A DNA stretch of 64,000 bases, from positions 186,001 to 250,000 of the forward strand of contig NZ_PENI01000004.1 in the NCBI RefSeq assembly GCF_003688995.1, given 5' to 3'. Every line of letters starts with the position of its first letter. Position 1 is the first letter of the stretch. Under the pieces are notes generated by a model that saw nothing but the letters and a program-made list of their open reading frames with translations, did no database searches and was not told the DNA's origin. The translations under genes were made by a program, and so were the position numbers. The stretch comes from Streptomyces shenzhenensis (GTDB lineage Bacteria > Actinomycetota > Actinomycetes > Streptomycetales > Streptomycetaceae). Below are positions 10,824 to 19,882 of this stretch, piece after piece.

Positions 10824-11276
10824 TTGCGGCATATCTACCGCTGCCCGCTGCGCTGGGCGGACATGGACGCGTACGGCCACGTCAACAACGTGGTCTTCCT
10901 CCGCTACCTGGAAGAAGCCCGTATCGACTTCCTGTTCCGCCCGGACAAGGATTTCCAGCAGGGGTCCGTGGTGGCGCGCCATGAGATCGACTACAAGCGG
11001 CAGCTCGTCCACCGGCACGAGCCCGTGGACGTCGAGCTGTGGGTCACGGAGACCAGGGCGGCGTCCTTCACCCTCGCCTACGAGGTGAAGGACGGCGACC
11101 AGGTCTACGTCCGCGCCTCGACGGTGATCGTGCCGTACGACTTCGACGCGCAGCGCCCGCGCCGGATCACCGCCGAGGAACGGGAGTTCCTGCGGGAGTA
11201 CATGGACGACGCCGCCGAGGACCAGGGCACGTACAAAGACACGGGCAAGGACGAGGAGGAGGCCGTCGCGGCATGA
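10824..11276 (+). CDS. 4HBT hot-dog acyl-CoA thioesterase, YbgC-like
   Basis: A 150-residue hot-dog protein. The signature WADMDAYGHVNNVVFLRYLEEAR carries the presumed catalytic Asp and the GHVNN helix start of 4-hydroxybenzoyl-CoA/YbgC thioesterases. A basic core follows (HEIDYKRQLVHRHEPV). It starts at TTG 10824, 2 bases after the ettA stop, so the two are probably translationally coupled. No homologous start exists upstream, only ettA sequence in another frame. The substrate is unknown, probably a short or medium acyl-CoA. The tail (KDTGKDEEEAVAA) is acidic. Confidence 0.82.
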   Translation: MRHIYRCPLRWADMDAYGHVNNVVFLRYLEEARIDFLFRPDKDFQQGSVVARHEIDYKRQLVHRHEPVDVELWVTETRAASFTLAYEVKDGDQVYVRASTVIVPYDFDAQRPRRITAEEREFLREYMDDAAEDQGTYKDTGKDEEEAVAA

Positions 11277-11947
11277 CGGTGCTCCACCTGGCCGACGACG
11301 GGGAGGCGGCGGATCTCGCGGCCTTCCTGTCCCGGCTGCTCCACTACGACCGTGCGGCCGCGGTGCGGCTGCAGGCGGCGGGGACGGCCCTCGCCGTGTT
11401 CGGCCGCCCGCCGTCCTTCGAGGTGCTGACGATCCGCACGGTGCGACTGGCCAAGCCCTACGAGAACGGGCTGGACGCCACCCTCGATGTGACCGTGTCC
11501 GCCGGTGAGCTGCTGGAGTCCGTGGACGAGTCGGCGGCCACCGCCGTCGTCCCGGCCGCGGTGACCGGGCCGCCGTGGGCGGGGGTGCTGCCGCCGCGCG
11601 GCGGCTGGCGCCCCGAGCCGGGCCTGCCGGCGCCGGACGCGCTGCGCGCGCTGGTCGCCGCGGCCGTCGCCGAGTTCCGTTCCCGTACGGGGGAGCTGGT
11701 GCCGGAGCGGCGGACGCGGGCGGAACTCGACCGGATCGGGCGGGACATCTGGTCCCGGACGGTCGCCGGGACCCGGCTCCCGGTACGGGCCGTGCACGCG
11801 GCCCAGTCCCTCGGCTTCCTGCGGCGCAGGGGTGCCGTGGAGGCCGGGCTGTTCTCGTCCGGGGCCTGGCTCCGGCTGCGTACCCCGTACGGGTCGGTCG
11901 CCGTGCGGCAGGCGGGGCTGGGAGCGCTGAACGTCAGCGTGCGCTGA
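11273..11947 (+). CDS. Conserved protein of unknown function
   Basis: A 224-residue protein overlapping the thioesterase stop by ATGA, so it is the third gene of the ettA operon. It is soluble, Ala/Arg-rich, with no signal peptide or membrane helix. Features include a PPRGGWRP motif at mid-length followed by an Arg-rich helical half (RTRAELDRIGRDIWSRTV) and a C-terminal RTPYGSVAVR stretch. I do not recognise the family. The coupling suggests a role linked to translation or acyl-CoA metabolism, but nothing in the sequence proves it. Confidence 0.75.
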   Translation: MTVLHLADDGEAADLAAFLSRLLHYDRAAAVRLQAAGTALAVFGRPPSFEVLTIRTVRLAKPYENGLDATLDVTVSAGELLESVDESAATAVVPAAVTGPPWAGVLPPRGGWRPEPGLPAPDALRALVAAAVAEFRSRTGELVPERRTRAELDRIGRDIWSRTVAGTRLPVRAVHAAQSLGFLRRRGAVEAGLFSSGAWLRLRTPYGSVAVRQAGLGALNVSVR

Positions 11948-11953
11948 CGACAG

Positions 11954-12014
11954 CGCCCTGAAGGGGCGCGGGGAACCGCGCGACCAGCCACGACGGTGCC
12001 GCGGACGACCGACG
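11954..12014. repeat. Single copy of the dispersed GC-rich repeat
   Basis: One unit (GGGGCGCGGGGAACCGCGCG, then ACCAGCCACGACGG, then a GACGACCGACGG end) sits between two convergent gene ends. It is headed by a GCGCCC-TGAA-GGGGCGC hairpin and could serve as a terminator for both neighbours. Confidence 0.7.
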
Positions 12015-12042
12015 GCACAGCGCGGCACTTCCAGCGCGGAGC

Positions 12043-12999
12043 TCAGCGGTCCTGGCTGTCGTCGGGCCATACCCCGATGTGGTCCGGTTCCAGCTCCAGG
12101 GCGACCCGGTCGCGCATGCCCAAGGCCTCGGTGTACTCGGCGGGGAGCTGGAGGCGGCCGGCGCGGTCCAGCATGGCGTACTCCCGGGCCACCACCGTCT
12201 CATGGCCCGTGGCCGCGTCGATCTCGCTGCGGCGCAGGACCTCCGTGGAGGTGCGGCCGTCCCGGATGGCGACCGTGCGACGGACCTCGTCGGCGACCGC
12301 CTGGTCGTGCGTGACGATGACGATGGTGGTGCCCAGCCGCTCGTTCGCGGTGCGGAAGGCGTCGAAGACCTGCGCGGCGGTGTGGGAGTCGAGTTCGCCG
12401 GTGGGTTCGTCGGCGAGCAGGACCGCCGGCGAGTTGGCGAGGGCCACCGCGATGGCGACGCGCTGCTGCTGGCCGCCGGACAGCTGCTGCGGGCGGCGGT
12501 CGCGGCAGTCGGCGACCTCCAGCAACTCCAGCAGTTCCAGGGCGCGTTCGGTGCGGGTGCGGCGGCGGACGCGGGCGCCGGACAGGCTCAGCGGGAGGGC
12601 GACGTTCTGGGCGGCGGTCAGATAGGGCAGCAGGTTGCGGGAGGTCTGCTGCCAGACGAAGCCGACCACGTCGCGGCGGTAGGCGAGGCGGTCCTTGGCG
12701 GTCATGGTGAGCAGGTCGCGCCCGGCGACCCTGGCCGCACCCGCGGTGGGGGTGTCCAGGCCGGCGAGGATGTTCATGAGCGTGGACTTGCCGCTGCCGG
12801 AGGCGCCGACCAGGGCCATCAGCTCCCCCTCGCGGACCAGCAGGTCGAGGCCCTGGAGCGCCTGCACCTCGACGCCGTCGGTGGAGAAGATGCGCACGAC
12901 ACGGTCGCAGGTGATCAGGGCGTCGTGGCCGTAGGCCGGGCGGTTGCGGGCCTCGGTGACCCGGTTCGCCAGCTCGGTGAGGGTGGGGTCGGTGGTCAT
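12043..12999 (-). CDS. ABC transporter ATPase (MacB/LolD type) with AbrB-like C-terminal domain
   Basis: A 318-residue ATPase. Walker A is GASGSGKS (about 64-71), the signature is LSGGQQQR, Walker B is VLLADEP, and there is an H-loop in IVTHD. This is the LolD/MacB class that works with FtsX-fold permeases, two of which lie just upstream in the operon. After the ATPase, from about residue 270, comes LDRAGRLQLPAEYTEALG followed by DRVALELEPDHIGV. That reads like a swapped-hairpin AbrB/MazE domain. Such a fusion is unusual for an exporter ATPase and may mediate dimerisation or DNA binding. It is the last gene of the operon, 34 bases after the second permease. Confidence 0.88.
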   Translation of the reverse strand: MTTDPTLTELANRVTEARNRPAYGHDALITCDRVVRIFSTDGVEVQALQGLDLLVREGELMALVGASGSGKSTLMNILAGLDTPTAGAARVAGRDLLTMTAKDRLAYRRDVVGFVWQQTSRNLLPYLTAAQNVALPLSLSGARVRRRTRTERALELLELLEVADCRDRRPQQLSGGQQQRVAIAVALANSPAVLLADEPTGELDSHTAAQVFDAFRTANERLGTTIVIVTHDQAVADEVRRTVAIRDGRTSTEVLRRSEIDAATGHETVVAREYAMLDRAGRLQLPAEYTEALGMRDRVALELEPDHIGVWPDDSQDR

Positions 13000-13033
13000 C
13001 GCGTCTCCCGCACGGTTGACAGGCCGGCTCGGT

Positions 13034-15847
13034 TCATCGCGCGTCTCCCGCCCTCAGTTCCCGCACCGACCCGCGTCGCCCGGCCCACCAGGCCTGCGCG
13101 CCGGCCACCCCGACCGCCGTCACCAGCACGATGATCGCCGGGACGGTCAGTGACAGCGGGTCCGTGTACAGCTCGGTCCTGCCGGCCGACGCGTCGGCCG
13201 TGGGCAGGGCGACGGCGGTCAGATCGACACCGGGGGACAGCAGCCGGATCGCCGCCCAGCCGGTCAGCGCGCCGCCGGCCGCGGCGAGGAGGGCCTGGGG
13301 CAGGGATTCCAGGACGAGCAGGCGGCGGGCCTGCGCCCGGGTCAGGCCCATGGTGCGCAGGCGCGCGAGGAGCGCGGTGCGTTCCGGGGCGGCGCGCAGC
13401 AGGGCGAGAAGCAGGGCCAGTACGGCGTAGCCGGCGCCGGCCGCGACCGCCGCCGTGTAGACGTGCTCGGCACCGGTCTGCAGGGGCGGGTCGGCGTACC
13501 GTGCCCGCTCCTCGGCGCGGACGCGTACGCCCACGGTGGGGCCCGCTGTCCGGCGCAGCGCCCCCGCGTCCACGTGGTAGCCCGTCACCAGCAGGGCCGT
13601 CGGGCGGGCCGCGGCGGCGCTGAGCCCGGCGCGGTCCACGACGAGGAAGCCGCCGCCGGTCACGGCCGGGGTGCGGTCGCGGACGACGGTGATCCGCACG
13701 GAGACCGTGCTGCCGTCCTCCAGCCGTACCGGGAAGGGGCTGCGGGTGCCGTACGCCTTCGCGACGGACGGCGAGGCCAGGGCGGGCAGCGGCCCGCCGG
13801 CCGCGGGACGCTTGAGCCGGTCGGCCTCGAAGGCGCCGAGACCCGTGCGGGCCGCCAGCGCCCCGTACCCGGCCGGGTCCACACCCGCCAGCGGTACCGG
13901 AGTCTGCTCGTCGTGCGGCTTCGCCTGGTAGCCGATGCTCAGCTCGGTGACCGCACGCACCTCGGACAGGCCGCTCACCCGGCCGGCGAGGCCCGACGGC
14001 AGCGGGCCCTCGGACTCCACGCGGGCGTCCGCGCCGACGGCCAGCAGGGCGGCCCGGTCGCGGGCCTCGTTCACGCCCGCCAGCACGGAGCCGCCGAACG
14101 CCGCCGTGGTGAGCGCGGTCAGCAGCGCCAGCAGGGGCAGCACCGCCGAGACCGAGGTGCGGCCCGCGCGGGCCAGGGACAGGAAACCCACCGCGCCGCG
14201 CAGCCGTCCGGCCGGGCGGGCCAGCCGGCGCAGCAGGAACGGGAGGAGCCGGACCAGCACCAGCGCCGCGATCACCCCCACCAGCACCGGTGCGACCGAC
14301 ACCAGCTGATCGCCCGAGGAGCCGTCCCCTGACGCACTCGACGTGCCGCGTCTGCGCAGCGACTCCACCGCCGCCGCGGCCAGCACGAGCAGCGTCAGCT
14401 CCGCGACCGTGCGCCGCCGGGACGGGCGCGTCGTCGCCATGTCCTCGCGTGGGCCGGCGACGCGTACGGACCGGTGGGCGAGCGCGGCGCGCAGCGGGAG
14501 CGCGGCGCAGGCGACGACGGTGACCGCGAGGGCGGCGGCGACCGCGTAGGCGGCGCGGCCCTCGGGGACCGCGAGGAGCGCCGCGGTGAGCCCGAGCGCG
14601 CCCGCCGGTACGGCGACCGCCGCGGTCTCGGCGCACAGCCGCCCGGCGAGACCGGGCAGTGAGGCGCCGCGGGCGCGCAGCAGGGCGGCCTCGGCGCGGC
14701 GCCGGTCGGCGGTGAGCGCGCCCGCCATGAGCAGGACGACGGCGGCGACCGTGGCGGTGCCGACGGCGGCGACGGCGACCAGCGGCGCGATGCCCGCGCG
14801 CAGCTGGGAGAAGGAGACCAGGACACCGTCGAGGTCGGTGGTCACGTCCGTGCCGGGGCCGGTGAGGGCGCGGGCCTCCTGCAGGCCGGGGCCCGACTCC
14901 AGGGTGGCGACGGCGGCCTTCAGCCGGCCGAGATCACTGGCGTGGAAGCGGTCCGGGTCGGGGGCCAGATACCAGTAGCGCACCGGGTCTCCGTCGGTGC
15001 CCAGGAGGGCGGGGGCGGCTTCGGGGGCCAGCAGCAGGGCGCCGAGCCAGTACCAGTTGCGGTCGGGGCCCGAACCGGGCAGGGGCACCAGGCTGGGGGT
15101 GTGCAGCAGGGCGCGGGTCGACCAGTACGCGCCGGCCGGCTCGCGCGGGGTGACGATGCCGGTGACCCGGACGGCGAGCGGGGCCCGGGCCACGGCCGGC
15201 ACATGGATGACCGAACCCACCTTGATGTGCAGGCTCTTGGCCGTGGCGGCGGTGACGGCGGCCTCCACCACGGGGGTGGTCGCGTCCACGGTGCCGGAGG
15301 TGCGCGGCAGCCGGCCCTCGCGCGGCGTCGCGTGGTCGGCGAGGCCGTTCTGCGTGACCAGGGCGACCCGGGCGGGCACACCGCTCGGGCGGGGTATCCA
15401 GGGGTCGGGCACTTCCAGGTTCTTGCTCAGGGTCACGCCGTACGCCGACTGCGCGCGGTCGAGCGCAAGCGATCCGGGGACGGTGCCGAGCAGCTTCTCG
15501 TGCCGCTCTCGCAGCGCGGCGGGCAGCAGGGGCGCCGCCAACTCCTCGGGGGACGTGGCGCCGGCGGTCAGGGGAGCGGTGATCTGCACGGTGGTGCGTT
15601 CGGGGCGGGCCTGCTGGAAGGAGCGCAGCAGCCCCGCGTCCTCGTACCGGTCGACCGCGCGCGGGAAGGCGGCGGCCAGGCACGCGGTCAGCGCGACCAG
15701 CAGGGCGAGTGCCAGAGCGGCGAGCGGCGCGGCCCGCAACCGGGTGCGCACCCAAGGAGCGGCCACGGCCGACGCCTTGCCGCGCCCGGCCGCCTGCGCG
15801 GAAGCTGTACCGTGCTCGGCGTCGTGTTCGGAGTTCATCTCAGTCAC
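13034..15847 (-). CDS. Large FtsX-like ABC permease
   Basis: 937 residues. An N-terminal membrane helix (APLAALALALLVALTACLAAAF) is followed by a long extracytoplasmic domain. Two FtsX-type membrane modules follow (hydrophobic clusters near 350-450, 490-600 and the C-terminus), with MacB-like cytosolic signatures such as RRRAEAALLRARGAS and RLRTMGLTRAQARRL. It overlaps the upstream permease by 8 bases (ATGACTGA). Exporters of this class usually move lipoproteins, lipids or antimicrobial peptides, or act as mechanotransmitters. The substrate here is unknown. Confidence 0.85.
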   Translation of the reverse strand: MTEMNSEHDAEHGTASAQAAGRGKASAVAAPWVRTRLRAAPLAALALALLVALTACLAAAFPRAVDRYEDAGLLRSFQQARPERTTVQITAPLTAGATSPEELAAPLLPAALRERHEKLLGTVPGSLALDRAQSAYGVTLSKNLEVPDPWIPRPSGVPARVALVTQNGLADHATPREGRLPRTSGTVDATTPVVEAAVTAATAKSLHIKVGSVIHVPAVARAPLAVRVTGIVTPREPAGAYWSTRALLHTPSLVPLPGSGPDRNWYWLGALLLAPEAAPALLGTDGDPVRYWYLAPDPDRFHASDLGRLKAAVATLESGPGLQEARALTGPGTDVTTDLDGVLVSFSQLRAGIAPLVAVAAVGTATVAAVVLLMAGALTADRRRAEAALLRARGASLPGLAGRLCAETAAVAVPAGALGLTAALLAVPEGRAAYAVAAALAVTVVACAALPLRAALAHRSVRVAGPREDMATTRPSRRRTVAELTLLVLAAAAVESLRRRGTSSASGDGSSGDQLVSVAPVLVGVIAALVLVRLLPFLLRRLARPAGRLRGAVGFLSLARAGRTSVSAVLPLLALLTALTTAAFGGSVLAGVNEARDRAALLAVGADARVESEGPLPSGLAGRVSGLSEVRAVTELSIGYQAKPHDEQTPVPLAGVDPAGYGALAARTGLGAFEADRLKRPAAGGPLPALASPSVAKAYGTRSPFPVRLEDGSTVSVRITVVRDRTPAVTGGGFLVVDRAGLSAAAARPTALLVTGYHVDAGALRRTAGPTVGVRVRAEERARYADPPLQTGAEHVYTAAVAAGAGYAVLALLLALLRAAPERTALLARLRTMGLTRAQARRLLVLESLPQALLAAAGGALTGWAAIRLLSPGVDLTAVALPTADASAGRTELYTDPLSLTVPAIIVLVTAVGVAGAQAWWAGRRGSVRELRAGDAR

Positions 15848-18800
15848 CTCCTTGGTCCCGCAGCGAGGTCGCCGGGTCCGCGCGGCGCAGGGCCAGCGCG
15901 GCCGTGCCGAGCAGCGGCGTCGCGGCGACCGCGGCCAGCAGCAACGCCACGCGTCCTGGCGGCAGTTCGACCAGCAGGGCCGGCACCGGCCGGGTGGCCT
16001 CGGCGGTCAGCACGATCAGCGGCAGGACGGCCCGGGTCAGTACGGTGCCCAGGGCGACGCCCACCACCAGGGCCAGGGCCACCAGGACGCCCTGTTCGGC
16101 GGCGATCGTCCGGGCCAGTTGCCGGCGTGGGGCGCCCAGGGCGCGCAGCACCGCGAACTCGGCGCCCCGTTCCCGCAGCGACCCGGCCGCGCTCACCGCG
16201 AAGCCGACCGCGGCGAGCGCGGCAGCCACCACGGCCGCCGCCGCGAAAGCGGCCTCCGGTCCCGCGCCGAACGGATCGTCGCGCAGCTCGGCGGCGATCT
16301 CGTCGCGCACCACGACCTGCCCGGGGTCCACGTCCGGCAGCGCCCGCACCGCGGCGGCCACGGAGGCCGCGTCGCCGGGCGCGGTCCGCAGCCACCACTC
16401 GGCGGGCGTGACGCTCTCGCCGTACCGCTCCTGCAACGCCCGGTTCACGGACCGCAGATCGACCAGGAGGGCGCCCCCGTCGTGGTCGGCGGAGTCCGTC
16501 GGGCCGGCGGTGGTGGGCAGTGCCCGCACCGACCGTACGATCCGCACCGGCAGACTCCGGCCCGCGAACGTCACCTGCACGCGCTGCCCCTCGCGGGCGC
16601 CCGCCGACGTCAGGAAGCGGTCCGTCGCCAGCGCGGTGACCTCGGGCGCCGTGGGCTGCGCCACCCGAAGCTGGATCGTCACGGTGGCGATCGTCCAGCG
16701 GGTCCGGTCGGGGGTGTGGCCGGTGCCGTAGTCGACGGTCAGCGGGTCGGTGCCGGTCACGCGCGGGCGGGGCGGGCGGGTCGCGGCGTTGGTGGAGGCG
16801 GTGACTCCGGTGCTCACCGAGGCGGTCCAGTCGGCCGGCAGGGGCACCTGTCGCGTCCGCCCGTCGGTGCCGAGGGCGGTCAGCCCGGAGACGGTCAGGC
16901 GGTGCCGCTCGGCCTGTCCGGCGGGCTGGGCCATGTCGAGCTGGAGCCCGGTGAGCGTGCTCGGGCCGGGGGCCGTGTCGAGGTCGAGGGCCAGGGTGTG
17001 CGGGCGCCCGTCGGCGGGCAGCCGGCCGAACGGGAGCCGGTGGGGAACGCCGTACTGGTCCACGAGGGTGGCCGTCACGTCCATCGTGGTCAGCGGACCG
17101 GCGGAGCCGGCGACGGTCGCCCGCAGGCGCAGCCCGGTGATGTCCGCGGGTATGCGGGCCCCGGCCGGGGCGCCTTCGCGGGCCAGCCCGGACAGCAGCG
17201 GCCGGACCGGCTCGGCCGCCAGGTCGTCGCGCAGCAGCACCGTGTCGGCCGCGTGTGCCGTGTCCAGGGCGAGCACGGTCGCGGTCCGGTCCCCTGACAT
17301 CGGCTGCTCGGTGCGTACGGCGGGGGCGGCCGCGCGTACGTGGGGGAGGTGCGCGTAGGTCTCGGTGCGGCCGAGCCCGCCGTCCCCGGCGCCCAGCACC
17401 CGCACCGGCACGCCGGCCCGGAAGTCGGCCTGGTCGTCCTGCGAGCGGTTCCAGGAGGCGCCCTGCCCGATCGCGAGCATGCCGAGCGCGATGGCGAGGA
17501 CCAGCAGCAGCACCGGGCCCGCGCCGCGCATCGGGCGGCGGCTGAGCTGCCAGCCCGCCAGCGCCGCGGGCAGCCCCCGCCCGGCCGCCGCGCGGCGTTC
17601 CGCGAGCCGGGCCACCGGCGGCAGCAGCCGCAGCGTCAGCACCGTGCCGGCCAGCAGTGCCAGGGCGGGCGCCGCGACCAGCAGCGGGTCGATGCCGAGG
17701 CCGCCGGACGCGTCGGTGCCGACGGCACCGGAGGTGTGCCGGCTCAACTGCCAGTACGCCACCCCGGCCACCACCAGCAGACCGACGTCCGCACCGGCCC
17801 GCACCGGGCCCGGCAGGGCGCCGCGCCGGACGCCGGCCCGACCCCGGCCGGCGGGTTCGGCTCCGGTCCTGGCGCCGTCACCGCTGTCCGTCAGCGCGGG
17901 CACCGTCACCGCGAGCGCGCAGCCGAGCGCCACGCAGCAGGCCACCAGCCACACACCGGCCCGGCCGCCGGCCGGTGCGTCCAGGCGCAGTCCGATCCTG
18001 GCCAGCGCGCCCTGCCCGGCGAGGAGCCGGGTGAGCGGGCCCGCCAGCAGCGGCGCGCAGATCGCCGCGGGCACCGCGAGCAGCAGAGCCTCGGTGGCGG
18101 CGAGGCCCGCGAGCCGGGCGCGGGAGCCGCCGCGGGCCCGCAGCAGCCTGGTCTCGCCCGTGCGTTCGGCGCTCAGCAGCCGGGCCACGAGCAGCAGCGC
18201 GTAACCGGCGAGCAGCACCAGCTGGAGGGCGACGATCAGCAGGGTGGACCGGGAGACGAGCAGCGAGCGGTCGATACGGTCCAGGGTGTCCGGGAGCGCG
18301 GTGGTCGCGGCCGTCACCCCGCTCGGTCCGTGCGGTCCGCGCAGCGTCGCGCTGCCGGTCCGCGCCGCCTTGCGCAGCGCGTCGATCCGGCTTGTCGTCA
18401 GCGTGGTGAAGTCGGCCGTGGCCAGCCAGGCGGACGGACCGGCGCTCACCGCGGGGCCGTCGAGGACGGAGGGATCGGCGAGCAGTGGTCCGTACGTCGT
18501 GAAGGCGGACTTCTTGACGCCGCGGCCGAGCAGGTCGTCCAGCCGCCAGTAGGGCGCGGTGCCCGTGGCCGGCCGGTACAGCCCGGTGACGCGGACGTGC
18601 GCCGCCGGGCCGCCGAGCCGGTCGGTGAGGGTGAGCCGGGCGCCCGCGCGCAGGTCGAGGAGCCGGGCGGAGGACTGGGGCAGCGCGACCTCGGTCTCGC
18701 CGGAGGTCTGCCGCGGGAGCCGTCCGGAGACCAGGCGGACCTGGGTGCGGTCGAGCGCCGCGAGGTACGTCAGGTCCGGGTCGCCGGAGCGGTCGGCCGG

Positions 18801-19130
18801 CGGTTGCAGGGAGCGGGGCAGGGCGTACGGTCCCGAGCGCACCAGGGTCCGTACCGTGACCGGCAGCCCGGCGAAGGACTTCTCGGCCGCCTGCCGCACG
18901 GTCGCGTCGGCGGCCGCCCGCCGGTCCGCGGGCACGTCGGCCTTGACGATCAGCGCGGTGTCGGCAGCGGTGCGCGGGTCGTCGAGGGAATGGCGCAGGG
19001 CGGCGTCGCCGATCGCGCCGGAGTAGGCGGTGAGGGTCGCCAGCACGGCTGTGGTGAGCACCACGGTGAGCAGTGCGGCGGCGAGCAGCAGGCGGTGCGC
19101 CCGCGCACGCAGAACGACGAACCCCGTCAC
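15840..19130 (-). CDS. Very large FtsX-like ABC permease
   Basis: 1096 residues from GTG 19130, preceded by GGGGGCC and giving the start MTGFVVLRARAHRLLLAAALL, a first membrane helix. A longer start at 19163 has no ribosome binding site. It has paired FtsX modules separated by a ~400-residue extracytoplasmic region. The cytosolic loops carry TRLLRARGGSRARL and AEFAVLRALGAPRRQLART, the coupling-helix signature of MacB/FtsX permeases. It is the first gene of the minus-strand operon. 19131-19394 contains only its promoter region and shows no gene. Confidence 0.85.
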   Translation of the reverse strand: MTGFVVLRARAHRLLLAAALLTVVLTTAVLATLTAYSGAIGDAALRHSLDDPRTAADTALIVKADVPADRRAAADATVRQAAEKSFAGLPVTVRTLVRSGPYALPRSLQPPADRSGDPDLTYLAALDRTQVRLVSGRLPRQTSGETEVALPQSSARLLDLRAGARLTLTDRLGGPAAHVRVTGLYRPATGTAPYWRLDDLLGRGVKKSAFTTYGPLLADPSVLDGPAVSAGPSAWLATADFTTLTTSRIDALRKAARTGSATLRGPHGPSGVTAATTALPDTLDRIDRSLLVSRSTLLIVALQLVLLAGYALLLVARLLSAERTGETRLLRARGGSRARLAGLAATEALLLAVPAAICAPLLAGPLTRLLAGQGALARIGLRLDAPAGGRAGVWLVACCVALGCALAVTVPALTDSGDGARTGAEPAGRGRAGVRRGALPGPVRAGADVGLLVVAGVAYWQLSRHTSGAVGTDASGGLGIDPLLVAAPALALLAGTVLTLRLLPPVARLAERRAAAGRGLPAALAGWQLSRRPMRGAGPVLLLVLAIALGMLAIGQGASWNRSQDDQADFRAGVPVRVLGAGDGGLGRTETYAHLPHVRAAAPAVRTEQPMSGDRTATVLALDTAHAADTVLLRDDLAAEPVRPLLSGLAREGAPAGARIPADITGLRLRATVAGSAGPLTTMDVTATLVDQYGVPHRLPFGRLPADGRPHTLALDLDTAPGPSTLTGLQLDMAQPAGQAERHRLTVSGLTALGTDGRTRQVPLPADWTASVSTGVTASTNAATRPPRPRVTGTDPLTVDYGTGHTPDRTRWTIATVTIQLRVAQPTAPEVTALATDRFLTSAGAREGQRVQVTFAGRSLPVRIVRSVRALPTTAGPTDSADHDGGALLVDLRSVNRALQERYGESVTPAEWWLRTAPGDAASVAAAVRALPDVDPGQVVVRDEIAAELRDDPFGAGPEAAFAAAAVVAAALAAVGFAVSAAGSLRERGAEFAVLRALGAPRRQLARTIAAEQGVLVALALVVGVALGTVLTRAVLPLIVLTAEATRPVPALLVELPPGRVALLLAAVAATPLLGTAALALRRADPATSLRDQGGD

Positions 19131-19394
19131 CCGGCCCCCGTGTAGTCCGTACTTCCGGAACAACTCCGGCGATGCTGTCAGAGGAGAGCGGACCGGGGTA
19201 AGCGTTTGTCAACGCGCCTTGACCGGATCGTGATCGAATCCCGCGTGCGTGAACCGCTCCGCGCAGAACAACTTGAGCGAATCGCTCCTGAGGGTCGCGC
19301 CCTGCGCGGGTCGGCTCGCGCGAATCACTCCGTGTGGAACCACCCGCGCCCCCTGCAGATCGGCTCCGTGCCCTGCGGAGCAGCTTGTTGGGGG

Positions 19395-19799
19395 TCAGTC
19401 CGGGGCGTTGATCATTGAGGCCGCTGCGTATGTCAGGTAGTTCCACAGCGTGTGTTCGTGTTCCTCGGACAGGGACAGGTCGTCGACGGCTGCCCGCATG
19501 TGCTTCAGCCAGGCGTCGTGTGCCGCCCGGTCCACGGTGAAGGGGGCGTGCCGCATGCGCAGTCGGGGATGGCCGCGGTTCTGGCTGTAGGTGTTCGGGC
19601 CGCCCCAGTACTGGATGAGGAAGAGGACCAGCCGCTCCTCGGCGGGGCCCAGGTCCTCCTCCGGGTACATCGGCCGCAGGAGCGGGTCCTCCGCGACCCC
19701 CTCGTAGAAACGGTGCACCAGCCGGCGGAAGGTCTCCTCACCGCCGACCTGCTCGTAGAAGGTCTGCTCCTGTAGCGTGCCGCGCCGAATCTCATTCAC
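19395..19799 (-). CDS. glbO: Group II truncated haemoglobin (GlbO)
   Basis: A 134-residue 2-on-2 globin. FYEQVGGEETFRRLVHRFYEGVAEDPLL is followed by the trHbO hallmark LIQYWGGPNTYSQNRGHPRLRMRHAPF (proximal His in RHAPF), then the Trp-containing helix DAWLKHM. Members bind O2/NO through haem and are tied to respiration or peroxide defence in actinomycetes. It is a single gene, divergent from the methyltransferase at 19883. Confidence 0.92.
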   Translation of the reverse strand: MNEIRRGTLQEQTFYEQVGGEETFRRLVHRFYEGVAEDPLLRPMYPEEDLGPAEERLVLFLIQYWGGPNTYSQNRGHPRLRMRHAPFTVDRAAHDAWLKHMRAAVDDLSLSEEHEHTLWNYLTYAAASMINAPD

Positions 19800-19882
19800 G
19801 CCCCCATGGTCTCAGACCCGGCGACGCAGGACTCAGGTCCTACGACCTCGCCTCCCGCAGCCCCGCGCCGCACAGTGGACGT

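Noticed and set aside
12043..19130. Drug-efflux or antibiotic resistance locus
   Set aside because: MacB-like architecture alone does not indicate a drug substrate, and no biosynthetic or resistance gene is nearby.
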